A stretch of 64,000 nt of DNA from Paenibacillus plantarum (GTDB lineage Bacteria; Bacillota; Bacilli; Paenibacillales; NBRC-103111), in the NCBI RefSeq assembly GCF_013141695.1, contig NZ_WHNY01000075.1:1-64000 (forward strand), written 5' to 3'. The translations under genes and the position numbers were made by a program. This document shows, piece after piece, positions 8,959 through 17,775 of this stretch. Positions within the stretch are counted from its first letter, which is position 1, and each line of letters begins with the position of its first letter. The notes below the pieces were generated by a model. That model was not told where the DNA came from, did no database searches, and saw only the letters and a list, made by a program, of their open reading frames with translations.

Positions 8959-10065
8959 ATGACACACGCGCCCAAGTTCGATTTCGGGGTCGGGAACCCG
9001 GAGTCAGGTTACACGAAGATTACTGCCCAAACTGCATATGAGAAAGCAGTTGGATATGGTTTTAGCAATGTGAAAAATGTTCATGCCAAGGATCGAGACG
9101 AGCCTAGCGGGTTGCGCAGAGATTTCTGCATACCGCTGGACACTTCGTTTCTGGTGGATGTTTCAGACGGGACCTATCGCGTTTCGATCCTGCTAGGCGA
9201 TGAAATCGCTGAAACAGAAACAACAATTACCACAGGAGAAGGACGGCTTGTGCTTCATAAGCAACGTACTTCGGCGGGGCATTTTGCCCGTTCGAGTTTC
9301 TCTGTTTGGGTCGCCGACGGACAGCTTAAGCTAACGTTCACAGGTAGAGCACCTCGCATCAATGCGTTGGAAATCGAGCCCACGCCTACAGCTTGTACGC
9401 TGTTTCTAGCAGGAGATTCAACCGTGACCGATCAGCCGACTGACGGGTATCCGTACGCAGGCTGGGGACAAATGCTCCCCTTATTCGTCAAAGCAGATGC
9501 AGCTGTAGCCAATTATGCTTTGTCGGGCCGGAGCTCCTTGAGTTTTATAGGCGAAGGTGTCTTGGATACGATTTGGGGCAAAATCAAGCCCCACGATTAC
9601 CTGCTCATCCAATTCGGTCACAATGACCAGAAGCCGGATGAAGCGCGGTTTACGGAGCCATTTTCCACCTACAAGGAGACGCTGAAAATCTATATAGACG
9701 GCGCTCGCGAGCGAGGTGCATATCCGATTCTTATCACGTCCGTGCAACGACGGTTTTTCGAGGAAGATGGTACGCTGCGTGATACGCACGGCGATTACCT
9801 GATCGCGATGCGTGAGTTGGCTGCGGCAGAAGAAGTGCCATTGATCGATCTTGCCGCTAGCAGCAAGACATTGTTTGAAGCGTTAGGGCCAGAGGGAACG
9901 AAACGGCTATTCATGTGGCTGGCGCCAGGTGAATTCATGAATTTCCCGGATGGCGTGGAAGACAACACGCATTTCCAGCAGCAAGGCGGGATTGAAGTCG
10001 CGAAGTTGGTTCATGCTGGCTTAAAAGACTTGAAGCTGCAGCCGCTAAGCTTATATTTGCGTTAA
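8959..10065 (+). CDS. rhamnogalacturonan acetylesterase (CE12, SGNH hydrolase)
   Basis: A 368-residue esterase with AAAGGA before the ATG. An N-terminal beta-sandwich of about 145 residues precedes an SGNH hydrolase domain. The nucleophile block is LFLAGDSTVTD (Ser154), the oxyanion block FGHND (Asn222), and the catalytic pair DNTHF (Asp335, His338). This order and the GDST form are typical of YesT/RhgT-type enzymes, which remove acetyl groups from galacturonate in rhamnogalacturonan so that lyases can act. Like its two upstream partners it has no signal peptide. It is the last gene of the operon, as a strong terminator follows. Confidence 0.88.
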   Translation: MTHAPKFDFGVGNPESGYTKITAQTAYEKAVGYGFSNVKNVHAKDRDEPSGLRRDFCIPLDTSFLVDVSDGTYRVSILLGDEIAETETTITTGEGRLVLHKQRTSAGHFARSSFSVWVADGQLKLTFTGRAPRINALEIEPTPTACTLFLAGDSTVTDQPTDGYPYAGWGQMLPLFVKADAAVANYALSGRSSLSFIGEGVLDTIWGKIKPHDYLLIQFGHNDQKPDEARFTEPFSTYKETLKIYIDGARERGAYPILITSVQRRFFEEDGTLRDTHGDYLIAMRELAAAEEVPLIDLAASSKTLFEALGPEGTKRLFMWLAPGEFMNFPDGVEDNTHFQQQGGIEVAKLVHAGLKDLKLQPLSLYLR

Positions 10066-10099
10066 TGCAGGGCGCACCATTGCTGCCCAAATAGAGTGG

Positions 10100-10136
10100 A
10101 AAAGGAGCTAAGCGCGTTTGCGCTTAGCTCCTTTTC
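10100..10136 (+). terminator. terminator of the rhamnogalacturonan operon
   Basis: A perfect 16-bp stem (AAAAGGAGCTAAGCGC at 10100-10115 with its complement at 10120-10135) around a 4-base loop, followed by T-rich sequence. Confidence 0.9.
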
Positions 10137-10194
10137 TTTGTGGATTTGTGGCTAGCGGCGATCGCCCCGAAGCACCGGCCTCATCGCGTGTAGC

Positions 10195-10360
10195 GGTGAA
10201 AAACGCGCTTGCAGCAGCGAAATGCGCTCGAATCGCCGTTCCCCCGAGCTGTATCGGTGAAAAACACGCTTACAGCAGCGAAATGCGCTCGAATCGCCGT
10301 TCCCCCGAGCTGTAACGCTGAAAAACACGCTTACAGCAACGAAATGCTCCCGAAACGCCA
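10195..10360. repeat. 61-bp tandem repeat, about 2.7 copies
   Basis: Copies start at 10195, 10256 and 10317. Each contains GTGAAAAACRCGCTT, then CAGCAGCGAAATGCGCTCG, then CGCCGTTCCCCCGAGCTG. Copies 1 and 2 differ at only a few bases; the third is truncated and more diverged. Confidence 0.85.
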
Positions 10361-10441
10361 TCTTCCAGCTAGCCTTCCACCCCCACCAAGCAGAGTTGGA
10401 GGAGTGTCTATCCGGTGAATCGTACTTTCTTGTAGTTTTTC

Positions 10442-10486
10442 AAAAAAAGAAGGCCCCCCGCCACTTCCATGGCTTTTGGGAGACCC
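10442..10486 (-). terminator. terminator of the SLH repeat-protein gene
   Basis: On the minus strand an 8-bp G/C-rich stem (10478-10485 with 10452-10459, including G-T pairs) is followed by a run of T (the A run at 10442-10448 on the plus strand). Confidence 0.75.
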
Positions 10487-10498
10487 TTTTTTCTTTGA

Positions 10499-12664
10499 CT
10501 ACTGAATGTTGATGTTCGTAATTAGCGCACCTTTGCCTTGCAGTGTTATTGCGTGATTTTGCACCAAATTGGACATGTTGCCAGTAATCGTTACGGATGA
10601 GGACACGTTGTAAGTTGTTGTTACGTTGCTTCCATTTGTTCCTGTTTGGTTGATGGTGATTGTGGCGATTTTACCTTGGTTCGTAAAGGTTACACTGTTA
10701 AATGTGCCAGACACACTAAAGTTCTGAGTGTTACCGTTGGTGAGCTGTGTGACTTCTGCATAGATGGCTGAATTATTGTAGGAGCGGATTTTGACAATAT
10801 CACCTGGTTGCAACGCTGAACCGCTGACCTGAGTGCCGCTGCGATAGATGAAAGCTTTGTCGTTCAAATTAATCGCTTGCGCCTGATTGCCACTGACAAG
10901 CACGATGAGATTGTTCGTAGCTGAAATGATCGTACCTGTGAGCTGGGCAATGGTAGGCTGCGTAACCGAAGTGCCATCAGCACGCTGTAGGACTTCGGCA
11001 TGGAGCACAACGCCGTTATAGTAATGCACTTTAATCACTTGACCTGGCAGCAATACACCACTTGTTGTTTGAACACCATCGGAGTAGATCGAGGTGTTTG
11101 CGTGAAGCTGCAGGCTGTAAGATTGTCCGCCACTCGTGAGCGTGAGTAGGTTATTGCTGATCTGGCCAGAAATCGTTCCGGTCATCTCACCTGTTGTTGT
11201 TACCGGAGAGACACTCTTGGTTACCTCAATAACAGCAGCCATATGATTATAGGCGTACGTTGTAAGGATATCGCCAACCTGAAGCGCTGAAAGAGTTGTA
11301 AAGGCACCATTTTTGTAAACAATGGTATTACTGTTCAGTGAGACGCCTTGAAGTTGGTTCGACGTGGTTAGAAGTAACGTATTATCACTAATCGGATACG
11401 TCATCGTGCCGGTTAAAGTCGAAGCGAAATTCGTTGGTGTAGCAACGGTGCCCACAGATTGCGTGACTTCTACATAACTGATGCCATTGTTGTAGGAACG
11501 CGTGCTTACGATGTCACCTACTTGCAAGCCTGAGGCTGTCGTTGGAGTGCCATTACGGAAGTAGAGGACATTGCTATTCAAAGGAAGGGAAATCGTTTGC
11601 CCATTACTTAAAAGGGTGAGCGTATTGCCAGTTACCGCTGTAGTTACCATACCCGTCTTTACACCTACAGCTTGTGTAGGCGTTGTCGGGTTACCGCCAG
11701 TAGGCTGGGAGACTTCGATATAAATGATTGAATTGTCGTTGGAACGAATCTTAAGGACGTCCCCAATTTGCAAGGCGGAAGGACTGACTTTGGCGCCATT
11801 TCGGTAAATAAACACATCGGAATTTAATGTCAAATTGATATTTTGACCGTTCGTTCGGACGGTTAAGATATTACCGCTAACTGGTGATACGACAGTTCCT
11901 GTCACGAGCCCGTCAACGCTGTTCGGCAATTGGTTGCCTGCGCGATCCAATAAGGCCGCTATTTGGGCCCGAGTTACGAGCTGCTTAGGGCGGAATGTAT
12001 TGTCCTCAAAGCCGTTCACAAGACCTTTATCGACGGCAACTTTAACATATCCCACCGAACCCGCAGGTACGCTAGATGCGTCGGAGAAAGGGAGCTTTGC
12101 ATTCATGTTGGCTTCAGCTTCGTCTTGAAGTTTCAAAGCTTTCACAAGGAGGGTTGTGGCCCAAAGGCGATCAGCTGGTTGGTTCGGGTTGACGTTCGTA
12201 TCGGATTCGGCGAAAAGATCGTTCTCCAATGCGACAGCGACATAACCGACGGCCCACGAAGGTACGTTGGCTGCATCATTGAAATTCAGCTTGGTCGCTT
12301 TTTCTTCATCGGATTCGGCTTGATCGCGGAGTCCCATTAACCGTACTGCTGCCGTAATAGCTTCGATACGTGTAACCGTTTCTTGTGGTTTAAAGGTACC
12401 ATCGGGATACCCATCGAAAATACGCCTAGAGACGAGACTCATAATGTAGCTTAAGGCCCATTCGAATTCTTTGCCTTTGATGTCTTTGAAGTCAAATTTG
12501 ATGGCTGCTTGTGGGCGTTTGTCATACGTTTGGCGTGAGTTGTTGTTACGATCATCGTCCTTGTGGTCGCGACCGTTCTGAGCAAAGGCCGTTGTGCCAG
12601 TCGTCATAACAAGTGAGAGGGCTAGCGTGGGGATAAGCAGTTTTTTCATTCGCGAATGCTTCAT
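10499..12664 (-). CDS. S-layer homology protein with five to six beta-rich repeats
   Basis: A 721-residue secreted protein. It has a signal peptide (KKLLIPTLALSLVMTTGTTAFA) and three SLH modules (about 50-250; motifs such as FDGYPDGTFKPQETVTRIEA and FEDNTFRPKQLVTRAQ) that would bind the cell-wall polymer. Five repeats of about 65-70 residues follow, each running TGT..., SNGQ..LxLN, YRNG, LQxGD, YNN, xIEVTQ, with a sixth diverged unit at the C-terminus. No catalytic domain is visible, so this is probably a structural wall or S-layer component. Start: AAGGAG lies 11 bases before the ATG. The gene stands alone, with its own terminator downstream. Confidence 0.88.
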   Translation of the reverse strand: MKHSRMKKLLIPTLALSLVMTTGTTAFAQNGRDHKDDDRNNNSRQTYDKRPQAAIKFDFKDIKGKEFEWALSYIMSLVSRRIFDGYPDGTFKPQETVTRIEAITAAVRLMGLRDQAESDEEKATKLNFNDAANVPSWAVGYVAVALENDLFAESDTNVNPNQPADRLWATTLLVKALKLQDEAEANMNAKLPFSDASSVPAGSVGYVKVAVDKGLVNGFEDNTFRPKQLVTRAQIAALLDRAGNQLPNSVDGLVTGTVVSPVSGNILTVRTNGQNINLTLNSDVFIYRNGAKVSPSALQIGDVLKIRSNDNSIIYIEVSQPTGGNPTTPTQAVGVKTGMVTTAVTGNTLTLLSNGQTISLPLNSNVLYFRNGTPTTASGLQVGDIVSTRSYNNGISYVEVTQSVGTVATPTNFASTLTGTMTYPISDNTLLLTTSNQLQGVSLNSNTIVYKNGAFTTLSALQVGDILTTYAYNHMAAVIEVTKSVSPVTTTGEMTGTISGQISNNLLTLTSGGQSYSLQLHANTSIYSDGVQTTSGVLLPGQVIKVHYYNGVVLHAEVLQRADGTSVTQPTIAQLTGTIISATNNLIVLVSGNQAQAINLNDKAFIYRSGTQVSGSALQPGDIVKIRSYNNSAIYAEVTQLTNGNTQNFSVSGTFNSVTFTNQGKIATITINQTGTNGSNVTTTYNVSSSVTITGNMSNLVQNHAITLQGKGALITNINIQ

Positions 12665-13089
12665 CTTTTTCTTCTCTCCTTAATAAAATATATGAGTAGA
12701 AAATTGCGACCCTGCGGTGCGTGCTTGAGTTAGTCAATCTTACTAACAGCATTCGGGAGTAGATGGGTTTTTCTGGGTGTAGATTTTAAAAAAAGGAAAA
12801 TCAATCTCAACTCAACCGGTTTCTATCGCTGAATAGCATTAGCTTGGTTGCGCTTTCGCGATTTAAAAGCTATTTCTTGGTGGATTTTCAAAGATTCCGC
12901 TACAATCCTCGGTCTTATTTCCTAAAAAAAGTAATATATTTTTCTTAAAACAATCCGAATTGAGAAGGAAAATAAAGCTGTATGAAGTAAGTAATAGAAG
13001 GTAAATATTTCAGGTGCATCGCTTGTTGCCCACTGATCTCTCACCCGTCAGTAATCCTAGCATAGTATGTAGGAAGGTGGTGATGAAAA
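12665..13089. other. divergent 425-bp upstream region without a recognisable gene
   Basis: It separates the minus-strand SLH gene from the plus-strand membrane-protein/protease pair, so it must carry promoters for both. It is A/T-rich (notably 12785-12800 and 12925-12960). I could not assign -35/-10 pairs with confidence and saw no riboswitch or RNA signature. Confidence 0.5.
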
Positions 13090-13380
13090 GTGACAAATAC
13101 AATTGAGGGCTGGATAATTTACACGTTGTGGGGTATTTTTGGCTTTATGTTGATTGATTTTCTGATTGCGTTCATCAAATCCTTCTGGGTTGGCTCCTTT
13201 GGTCCTACACTCGTGTTAGGTTATTTGAAAGATGTCCTATACTATGTGCTGCCACTGACGGTCCTATTATCTATGATTTCTTTCGATCCAACAGGGTGGA
13301 TTGTGGTGATTTTCTATTTCATTTGCGGTCTCGCTGTGATGACCAAGTACGTGCTCGATATCATTAAAAGATTCCAATAA
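13090..13380 (+). CDS. small three-helix membrane protein upstream of the FtsH-like gene
   Basis: A 96-residue protein starting at GTG, with AAGGTGGTGA upstream. Three hydrophobic segments are visible (about 8-28, 43-62, 68-89), with few charged residues and no motif I recognise. The downstream gene encodes a membrane AAA protease 90 bp away on the same strand, though a stem-loop lies between them. A partner or adaptor role is possible but is inference from position only. Confidence 0.65.
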   Translation: MTNTIEGWIIYTLWGIFGFMLIDFLIAFIKSFWVGSFGPTLVLGYLKDVLYYVLPLTVLLSMISFDPTGWIVVIFYFICGLAVMTKYVLDIIKRFQ

Positions 13381-13389
13381 TCGTTGCTG

Positions 13390-13428
13390 TGGCCCCGCTT
13401 CTTGCGGGGCCAAGAATGTTGTTTTTTT
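13390..13428 (+). terminator. stem-loop between the small membrane gene and the protease gene
   Basis: A TGGCCCCGC / GCGGGGCCA stem (13390-13412) with a 5-base loop. The T run begins about seven bases after the stem, so it may be a partial terminator that lowers rather than blocks read-through. Confidence 0.6.
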
Positions 13429-13470
13429 CATAGGGATATTCAAACTTAATCATATGAAGGAAGTGTAGCC

Positions 13471-15198
13471 ATGAGGAGATATCAATGGATTAGATGGCGA
13501 AAGTTCATCCTCTGGCTAGCAGCCATCGTGTTGTTTGGCGGGCTGCTATGGGCAGGTGGGCCAACCGCTTGGGGGATAGCAATAAGTGTCGCGTCGCTAC
13601 TGATGCAACTGGTATTCGCTATGGCCTTCATGATCATTCAATTTGTTGCCTTGTTCTGGTTTCTTGCTCGAGGACGAACGTATTGGATTCTGCCTGGAGA
13701 GACCGGATCGACATGGGATGATTATCGTGGAAACCCTGAAATTGTGGAAAATGCGAAACGGATTGTTACCCTGCTTAAAGGTGTCAAAGAGTTCAAGGAA
13801 ATGGGCGGCGAAGCTATTCGCGGATTATTGCTTTGTGGACCGCCAGGAACAGGGAAGTCCTATTTAGCACAGGTTATTGCGAATGAAGCACAAGTTCCTT
13901 TTGCTTACGCGTCTGCACCAAGCTTTCAGAATATGTTCTTCGGTGTAGGTAACCTCAAGGTGATGGGGATTTACAAAAAAGCCCGCAAGCTTGCGCGCGT
14001 CTACGGCGCTTGTATCATCTTTATTGACGAGATCGATGCGATTGGGATGAGTCGTCAAGGCGGCGGTGGCGGAATGGGCATGGGAATGATGGGGATGGGC
14101 GGAGGTTCAGGCCTTCTGAACGAGCTGCTCTTACAAATGGACCCACCTAATATTGATACCTCCAAAATTGTAAAGATGCTGCGCTCTCTAGGACTACGTC
14201 GTAAAAAGGCAGAACGCCCGCCCGTGCTAACGGTAGCTGCTACCAACTTGCCTGATGTGCTCGATTCAGCCTTATTGCGACCAGGTCGTTTCGATCGACA
14301 ACTCTGGGTGGATGTCCCGGATTATGACGGTCGAGTTGATATTTTCCAATACTATTTGAAAAAGGTCAAGCTGGACGCAACGCTAACTGCGGAAAAAGCA
14401 GGTCTTGATTCCATCGGTTACAGTCCAGCTCAAATAAAACATATTGTCAACGAGGCTGTTGTTATTGCCCATCAACGTGGCGCACAGGCGGCGAGTTATG
14501 AAGACTTCCGAGCCGCCATGGAAACCTACGAGTGGGGGCTCAAACAACCGCTTCGCTCGATGCGCGATGATGAGAAGCGGAATGTCGCTTATCACGAAGC
14601 GGGTCATGCAGTGGCACAATTTCTGTTGAAGCCTCATGAACGAGTTTGGAAAGTGACGATCATTCGACGTGGTGGCGCTCTTGGACTTTCGGCTACGAAG
14701 GAGACGCATGAGCGATATAACCGCAGCGACTCGGAGATGTTGGCAGAAATTCAAGTTTGTCTGGCTGCCAGAGCGGTAGAGGATGAATTTCTTCACAAGA
14801 AACTAAATGGCGTCACATCAGATTTACAGCATGCGACCCAAATTGCAGGTGCGTATCTCGGGATGCTGGGGATGGGCGATGAACTGTTCAGCTTCTTAGC
14901 GGTCGGTTCGCGGACGGATGGACTTAAGGCACTTCGGCCACAAATTAATGAGCTGCTCAAAGAGCAAATGCTCGAGGTCAAGAAGCTCGTAAACGAATAT
15001 ACGGAATTCGTCCACAAGATTGCAGAAGAGCTGCTGAAACGTGAAGATTTGACAGGTGATGAAATTGAAGAGATCTTTACTGAGCTTTATGGCGACTCAC
15101 GCCCTAGAGCAATTGAGGTGAAGCCTCTGCGAAAGCTTACGCTTGAAAAATCACTTGTCGTCATTGACGACATGGAAGAAGATCTCAAGGATTCGTAA
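13471..15198 (+). CDS. compact FtsH-like membrane AAA+ zinc metalloprotease
   Basis: A 575-residue protein with GAAGGAAG before the ATG. Two N-terminal hydrophobic segments (about 10-30, 38-65) have almost no extracytoplasmic loop between them. The AAA domain has Walker A GPPGTGKS (123-130), Walker B IIFIDEID (182-189) and the second region of homology with LLRPGRFDRQ (Arg270 region). The M41 peptidase domain has the zinc motif HEAGH (375-379) and a downstream TSDLQ.A segment with the likely third ligand. It should degrade membrane or soluble proteins using ATP and Zn. It differs from housekeeping FtsH in lacking the large external domain, in a Gly/Met-rich insert (GGGGGMGMGMMGMGGG) just after Walker B, and in a basic insert before the sensor-1 segment. 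It is therefore a paralog with a special role rather than FtsH itself. Confidence 0.85.
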   Translation: MRRYQWIRWRKFILWLAAIVLFGGLLWAGGPTAWGIAISVASLLMQLVFAMAFMIIQFVALFWFLARGRTYWILPGETGSTWDDYRGNPEIVENAKRIVTLLKGVKEFKEMGGEAIRGLLLCGPPGTGKSYLAQVIANEAQVPFAYASAPSFQNMFFGVGNLKVMGIYKKARKLARVYGACIIFIDEIDAIGMSRQGGGGGMGMGMMGMGGGSGLLNELLLQMDPPNIDTSKIVKMLRSLGLRRKKAERPPVLTVAATNLPDVLDSALLRPGRFDRQLWVDVPDYDGRVDIFQYYLKKVKLDATLTAEKAGLDSIGYSPAQIKHIVNEAVVIAHQRGAQAASYEDFRAAMETYEWGLKQPLRSMRDDEKRNVAYHEAGHAVAQFLLKPHERVWKVTIIRRGGALGLSATKETHERYNRSDSEMLAEIQVCLAARAVEDEFLHKKLNGVTSDLQHATQIAGAYLGMLGMGDELFSFLAVGSRTDGLKALRPQINELLKEQMLEVKKLVNEYTEFVHKIAEELLKREDLTGDEIEEIFTELYGDSRPRAIEVKPLRKLTLEKSLVVIDDMEEDLKDS

Positions 15199-15225
15199 TC
15201 GGATGGACATTCCATCCTATGAATT

Positions 15226-15268
15226 GCCTCCTTTTTGGCTATAGTGGTCAGAGGGAGGCCATTTTTTT
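15226..15268 (+). terminator. terminator of the FtsH-like gene
   Basis: Stem GCCTCC (15226-15231) and GGAGGC (15254-15259), followed by seven T at 15262-15268. A small perfect hairpin GGATGGA/TCCATCC at 15201-15217 lies just upstream. Confidence 0.65.
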
Positions 15269-15325
15269 GGCAAAAGATCGGAAAAGCTATCTAGAGAATA
15301 GAAAGAATCAAAGGAGAACTCGATC

Positions 15326-16999
15326 ATGGACTATGACGCTATTGTGGTTGGAGCAGGGCTCGCAGGTTTAGTGGCAACAGTAGAGATAGCGGATGCTGGC
15401 AAAAGGGTGCTGCTCCTGGATCAAGAACCAGAAGCATCGTTTGGTGGACAAGCCTGGTGGTCATTCGGCGGCTTATTTCTTGTGAATTCCCCGGAGCAGC
15501 GCAGGTTGGGAATTAAAGATTCACAAGAGCTAGCTTGGCAGGACTGGCAGGGGTCAGCTGGTTTTGATCGTGAAGACGACGAGGATTACTGGGGCCGCAA
15601 GTGGGCGGAGGCTTATGTCAAGTTCGCTTCCGGTGAAAAAAGGGAATGGCTGCATGCCATGGGGATCCGCTTCTTCCCGGTTGTCGGGTGGGCGGAACGC
15701 GGAGGTTATTTGGCAGATGGGCATGGCAACTCTGTGCCTCGCTTCCACATCGTTTGGGGGACAGGGCCTGGCATCGTGGAGCCATTCGAGAAGAGAGTCA
15801 GAGCGCATATGGCGAGTGGGCTCGTTGTGTACCGACCGCGTCATCGTGTGAACGAGCTTATTCAAAGCGGTGGTGCCATTACGGGTGTTAGAGGTTCCGT
15901 GCTTGTGGCTAGCACGGCGGCTCGCGGGGAAGCGAGCTCACGTGAGGCGATTGGCGAGTTCGAATTCCATGCGCAAGCGGTCATCGTCAGCAGTGGCGGA
16001 ATAGGCGCTAATCACGAGTTAGTCCGCCAATATTGGCCGAGTCGGCTTGGTGAAGCACCTAAGCGGATGCTCTCTGGTGTGCCAGCGCATGTCGATGGCC
16101 GCATGCTGGCTATTACGGAGCAATCCGGAGGCCGGATTGTAAATCGCGACCGGATGTGGCACTACACAGAGGGAATCAAGAATTGGAATCCCGTGTGGCA
16201 TAACCATGGTATTCGTATTCTTCCAGGGCCATCCTCACTTTGGTTAGATGCGCGGGGGCAGCGGTTTCCATCCCCTAACTTCCCGGGGTTTGATACCTTG
16301 GGAACTTTGGAGACGATCCAAAAGTCTGGATACGACTATTCGTGGTTTATTTTGACCCAGAAAATCATTGAAAAAGAATTCGCGTTGTCAGGTTCCGAAC
16401 AGAATCCAGATTTAACTGGGAAAAGTATCCCTAAAGTGTTGTCTAGGGCACTGCCAGGAGCGATGGCTCCGGTGCAAGCTTTTATGGATAAGGGAGAGGA
16501 TTTCGTCGTAGCCCCGACATTGACTGAGCTGGTCGCTGGTATGAATGCGTTGACGGAGGAGAAGTTGCTTGATTTTGACCGTATTGAACGCCAAATCAAG
16601 GCGAGAGATCGGGAGATCGCACATCACTTTACCAAAGATCTGCAAATTACAGCCATTCGAGGCGCTCGCAATTATATTGGGGATAAATTAATTCGTGTTG
16701 CGAAGCCGCATCGTCTATTGGACCCTGCGAATGGACCGCTTATCGCGGTGAGATTGAATATCGTAAGTCGTAAAACGTTGGGTGGATTACAAACGGACTT
16801 ATCCGGTCGTGTGCTAAATCAAGCGGGAGAGGCGATTCCTGGGCTATATGCGGCCGGTGAGGCAAGCGGTTTCGGAGGTGGAGGTCTTCACGGATATCGT
16901 GCGCTGGAGGGGACGTTTCTCGGAGGGTGCTTATTTACCGGCCGAGTAGCGGGACGAGCTGTTGCGAAAGAGCTCAATAAATCCCAAAGCAGCTCGTGA
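15326..16999 (+). CDS. FAD-binding dehydrogenase of the fumarate reductase / 3-ketosteroid dehydrogenase superfamily
   Basis: A 557-residue flavoprotein with AAAGGAG upstream. A Rossmann FAD site lies at the N-terminus (VVGAGLAG, Gly9/Gly11/Gly14), with SFGGQAWWSFGGLFLVNSPEQRR next. A C-terminal FAD-binding segment (GLYAAGEASGFGGGGLHGYRALEG) is typical of the KstD-like FAD-binding dehydrogenase group. The substrate is unknown, and no steroid pathway genes are nearby. No signal peptide or membrane segment is visible, so it should be cytosolic. It precedes the Dph6-like gene by 40 bp, probably one transcript. A short diverged copy of its 3' FAD motif lies at 17776-17824. Confidence 0.85.
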   Translation: MDYDAIVVGAGLAGLVATVEIADAGKRVLLLDQEPEASFGGQAWWSFGGLFLVNSPEQRRLGIKDSQELAWQDWQGSAGFDREDDEDYWGRKWAEAYVKFASGEKREWLHAMGIRFFPVVGWAERGGYLADGHGNSVPRFHIVWGTGPGIVEPFEKRVRAHMASGLVVYRPRHRVNELIQSGGAITGVRGSVLVASTAARGEASSREAIGEFEFHAQAVIVSSGGIGANHELVRQYWPSRLGEAPKRMLSGVPAHVDGRMLAITEQSGGRIVNRDRMWHYTEGIKNWNPVWHNHGIRILPGPSSLWLDARGQRFPSPNFPGFDTLGTLETIQKSGYDYSWFILTQKIIEKEFALSGSEQNPDLTGKSIPKVLSRALPGAMAPVQAFMDKGEDFVVAPTLTELVAGMNALTEEKLLDFDRIERQIKARDREIAHHFTKDLQITAIRGARNYIGDKLIRVAKPHRLLDPANGPLIAVRLNIVSRKTLGGLQTDLSGRVLNQAGEAIPGLYAAGEASGFGGGGLHGYRALEGTFLGGCLFTGRVAGRAVAKELNKSQSSS

Positions 17000-17039
17000 T
17001 ATAATAAACAGAGCATACAAATAAGGGAGAACGATAGAA

Positions 17040-17732
17040 GTGGACCATATTGTGAATTGGAAAAATGGTGCTCATGGGCATACATTTATAGCTTCATTTA
17101 GCGGGGGAAAGGATAGCGTTCTGGCGCTGTATAAATCAATGAAAGTTGGCGAAGCGATCGGACTCATCGTCATGCTGGAGGAAGAAGGGAAACGTTCCAG
17201 ATCTCACGGCATGCCTCCGGAGCTTATTCGTGCCCAAGCAGAATCTATCGGCTTGCCCGTTTATACAGCTGCTGCAAGTTGGGATGACTATGAAGAGGTG
17301 TTTATGGGCCTTTTGGAACAAGCCAAACGTCAAGGTGCCGAAGTGTTAGTCACCGGAGACTTGGATATGCCTGTTGAGGGCTGCTGGCATGACAAAGTTA
17401 CCCAAAATGCTGGCCTAAAACTTGGCATGCCGCTATGGAGAATGGACCATGCCCAAGCCGTCAAAGAGTTTATAGATCTGGGGTTCGTCTCTATCTTGGT
17501 TACGGTTAATTTATCTTTAGGGATGCGGGAAGAAGATCTGGGACGTACGCTAACTCACGACTACGTAAAAGAACTGCAAGCTCGCGGTATAGACCCGTGT
17601 GGAGAAGGCGGCGAGTTCCATACGACAGTCATTGATGGGCCGCTTTTCAAGCATTCTATACCTGTTCGCAAAGGCAGCATTGTTAGGAATGGGGAGTATG
17701 CTTTTATGCCATTGGAGTTAATTGGGAGTTAA
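17040..17732 (+). CDS. Dph6/MJ0570-type adenine nucleotide alpha hydrolase (diphthine-ammonia ligase family)
   Basis: A 230-residue protein starting at GTG (AAGGGAG upstream). The PP-loop SGGKDS is at residues 21-26. The family signature VTGDLDMPVEGCWHD appears in the middle, and GEGGEFHTTVIDGPLF near the C-terminus. In archaea and eukaryotes this family amidates diphthine on elongation factor 2; bacteria have no diphthamide, so the bacterial members have an unknown ATP-dependent amidation or thiolation target. It probably forms an operon with the flavoprotein gene in front. Confidence 0.85.
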   Translation: MDHIVNWKNGAHGHTFIASFSGGKDSVLALYKSMKVGEAIGLIVMLEEEGKRSRSHGMPPELIRAQAESIGLPVYTAAASWDDYEEVFMGLLEQAKRQGAEVLVTGDLDMPVEGCWHDKVTQNAGLKLGMPLWRMDHAQAVKEFIDLGFVSILVTVNLSLGMREEDLGRTLTHDYVKELQARGIDPCGEGGEFHTTVIDGPLFKHSIPVRKGSIVRNGEYAFMPLELIGS

Positions 17733-17775
17733 TGAGGTTTGGTAAAGCAAGAGATAGGGACATCGGACATCCTCC

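Larger units (their letters stand above)
10066..10498. other. 433-bp convergent gap with two terminators and a 61-bp tandem repeat
   Basis: It contains the plus-strand terminator at 10100-10136, about 2.7 copies of a 61-bp repeat (10195-10360) and the minus-strand terminator at 10442-10486. Open frames through the repeat are copies of each other in several frames and are not genes. Confidence 0.7.

Noticed and set aside
10118-10418. three overlapping frames in the 61-bp tandem repeat
   Set aside because: Each simply reads the repeat in a different frame, with no start signals.
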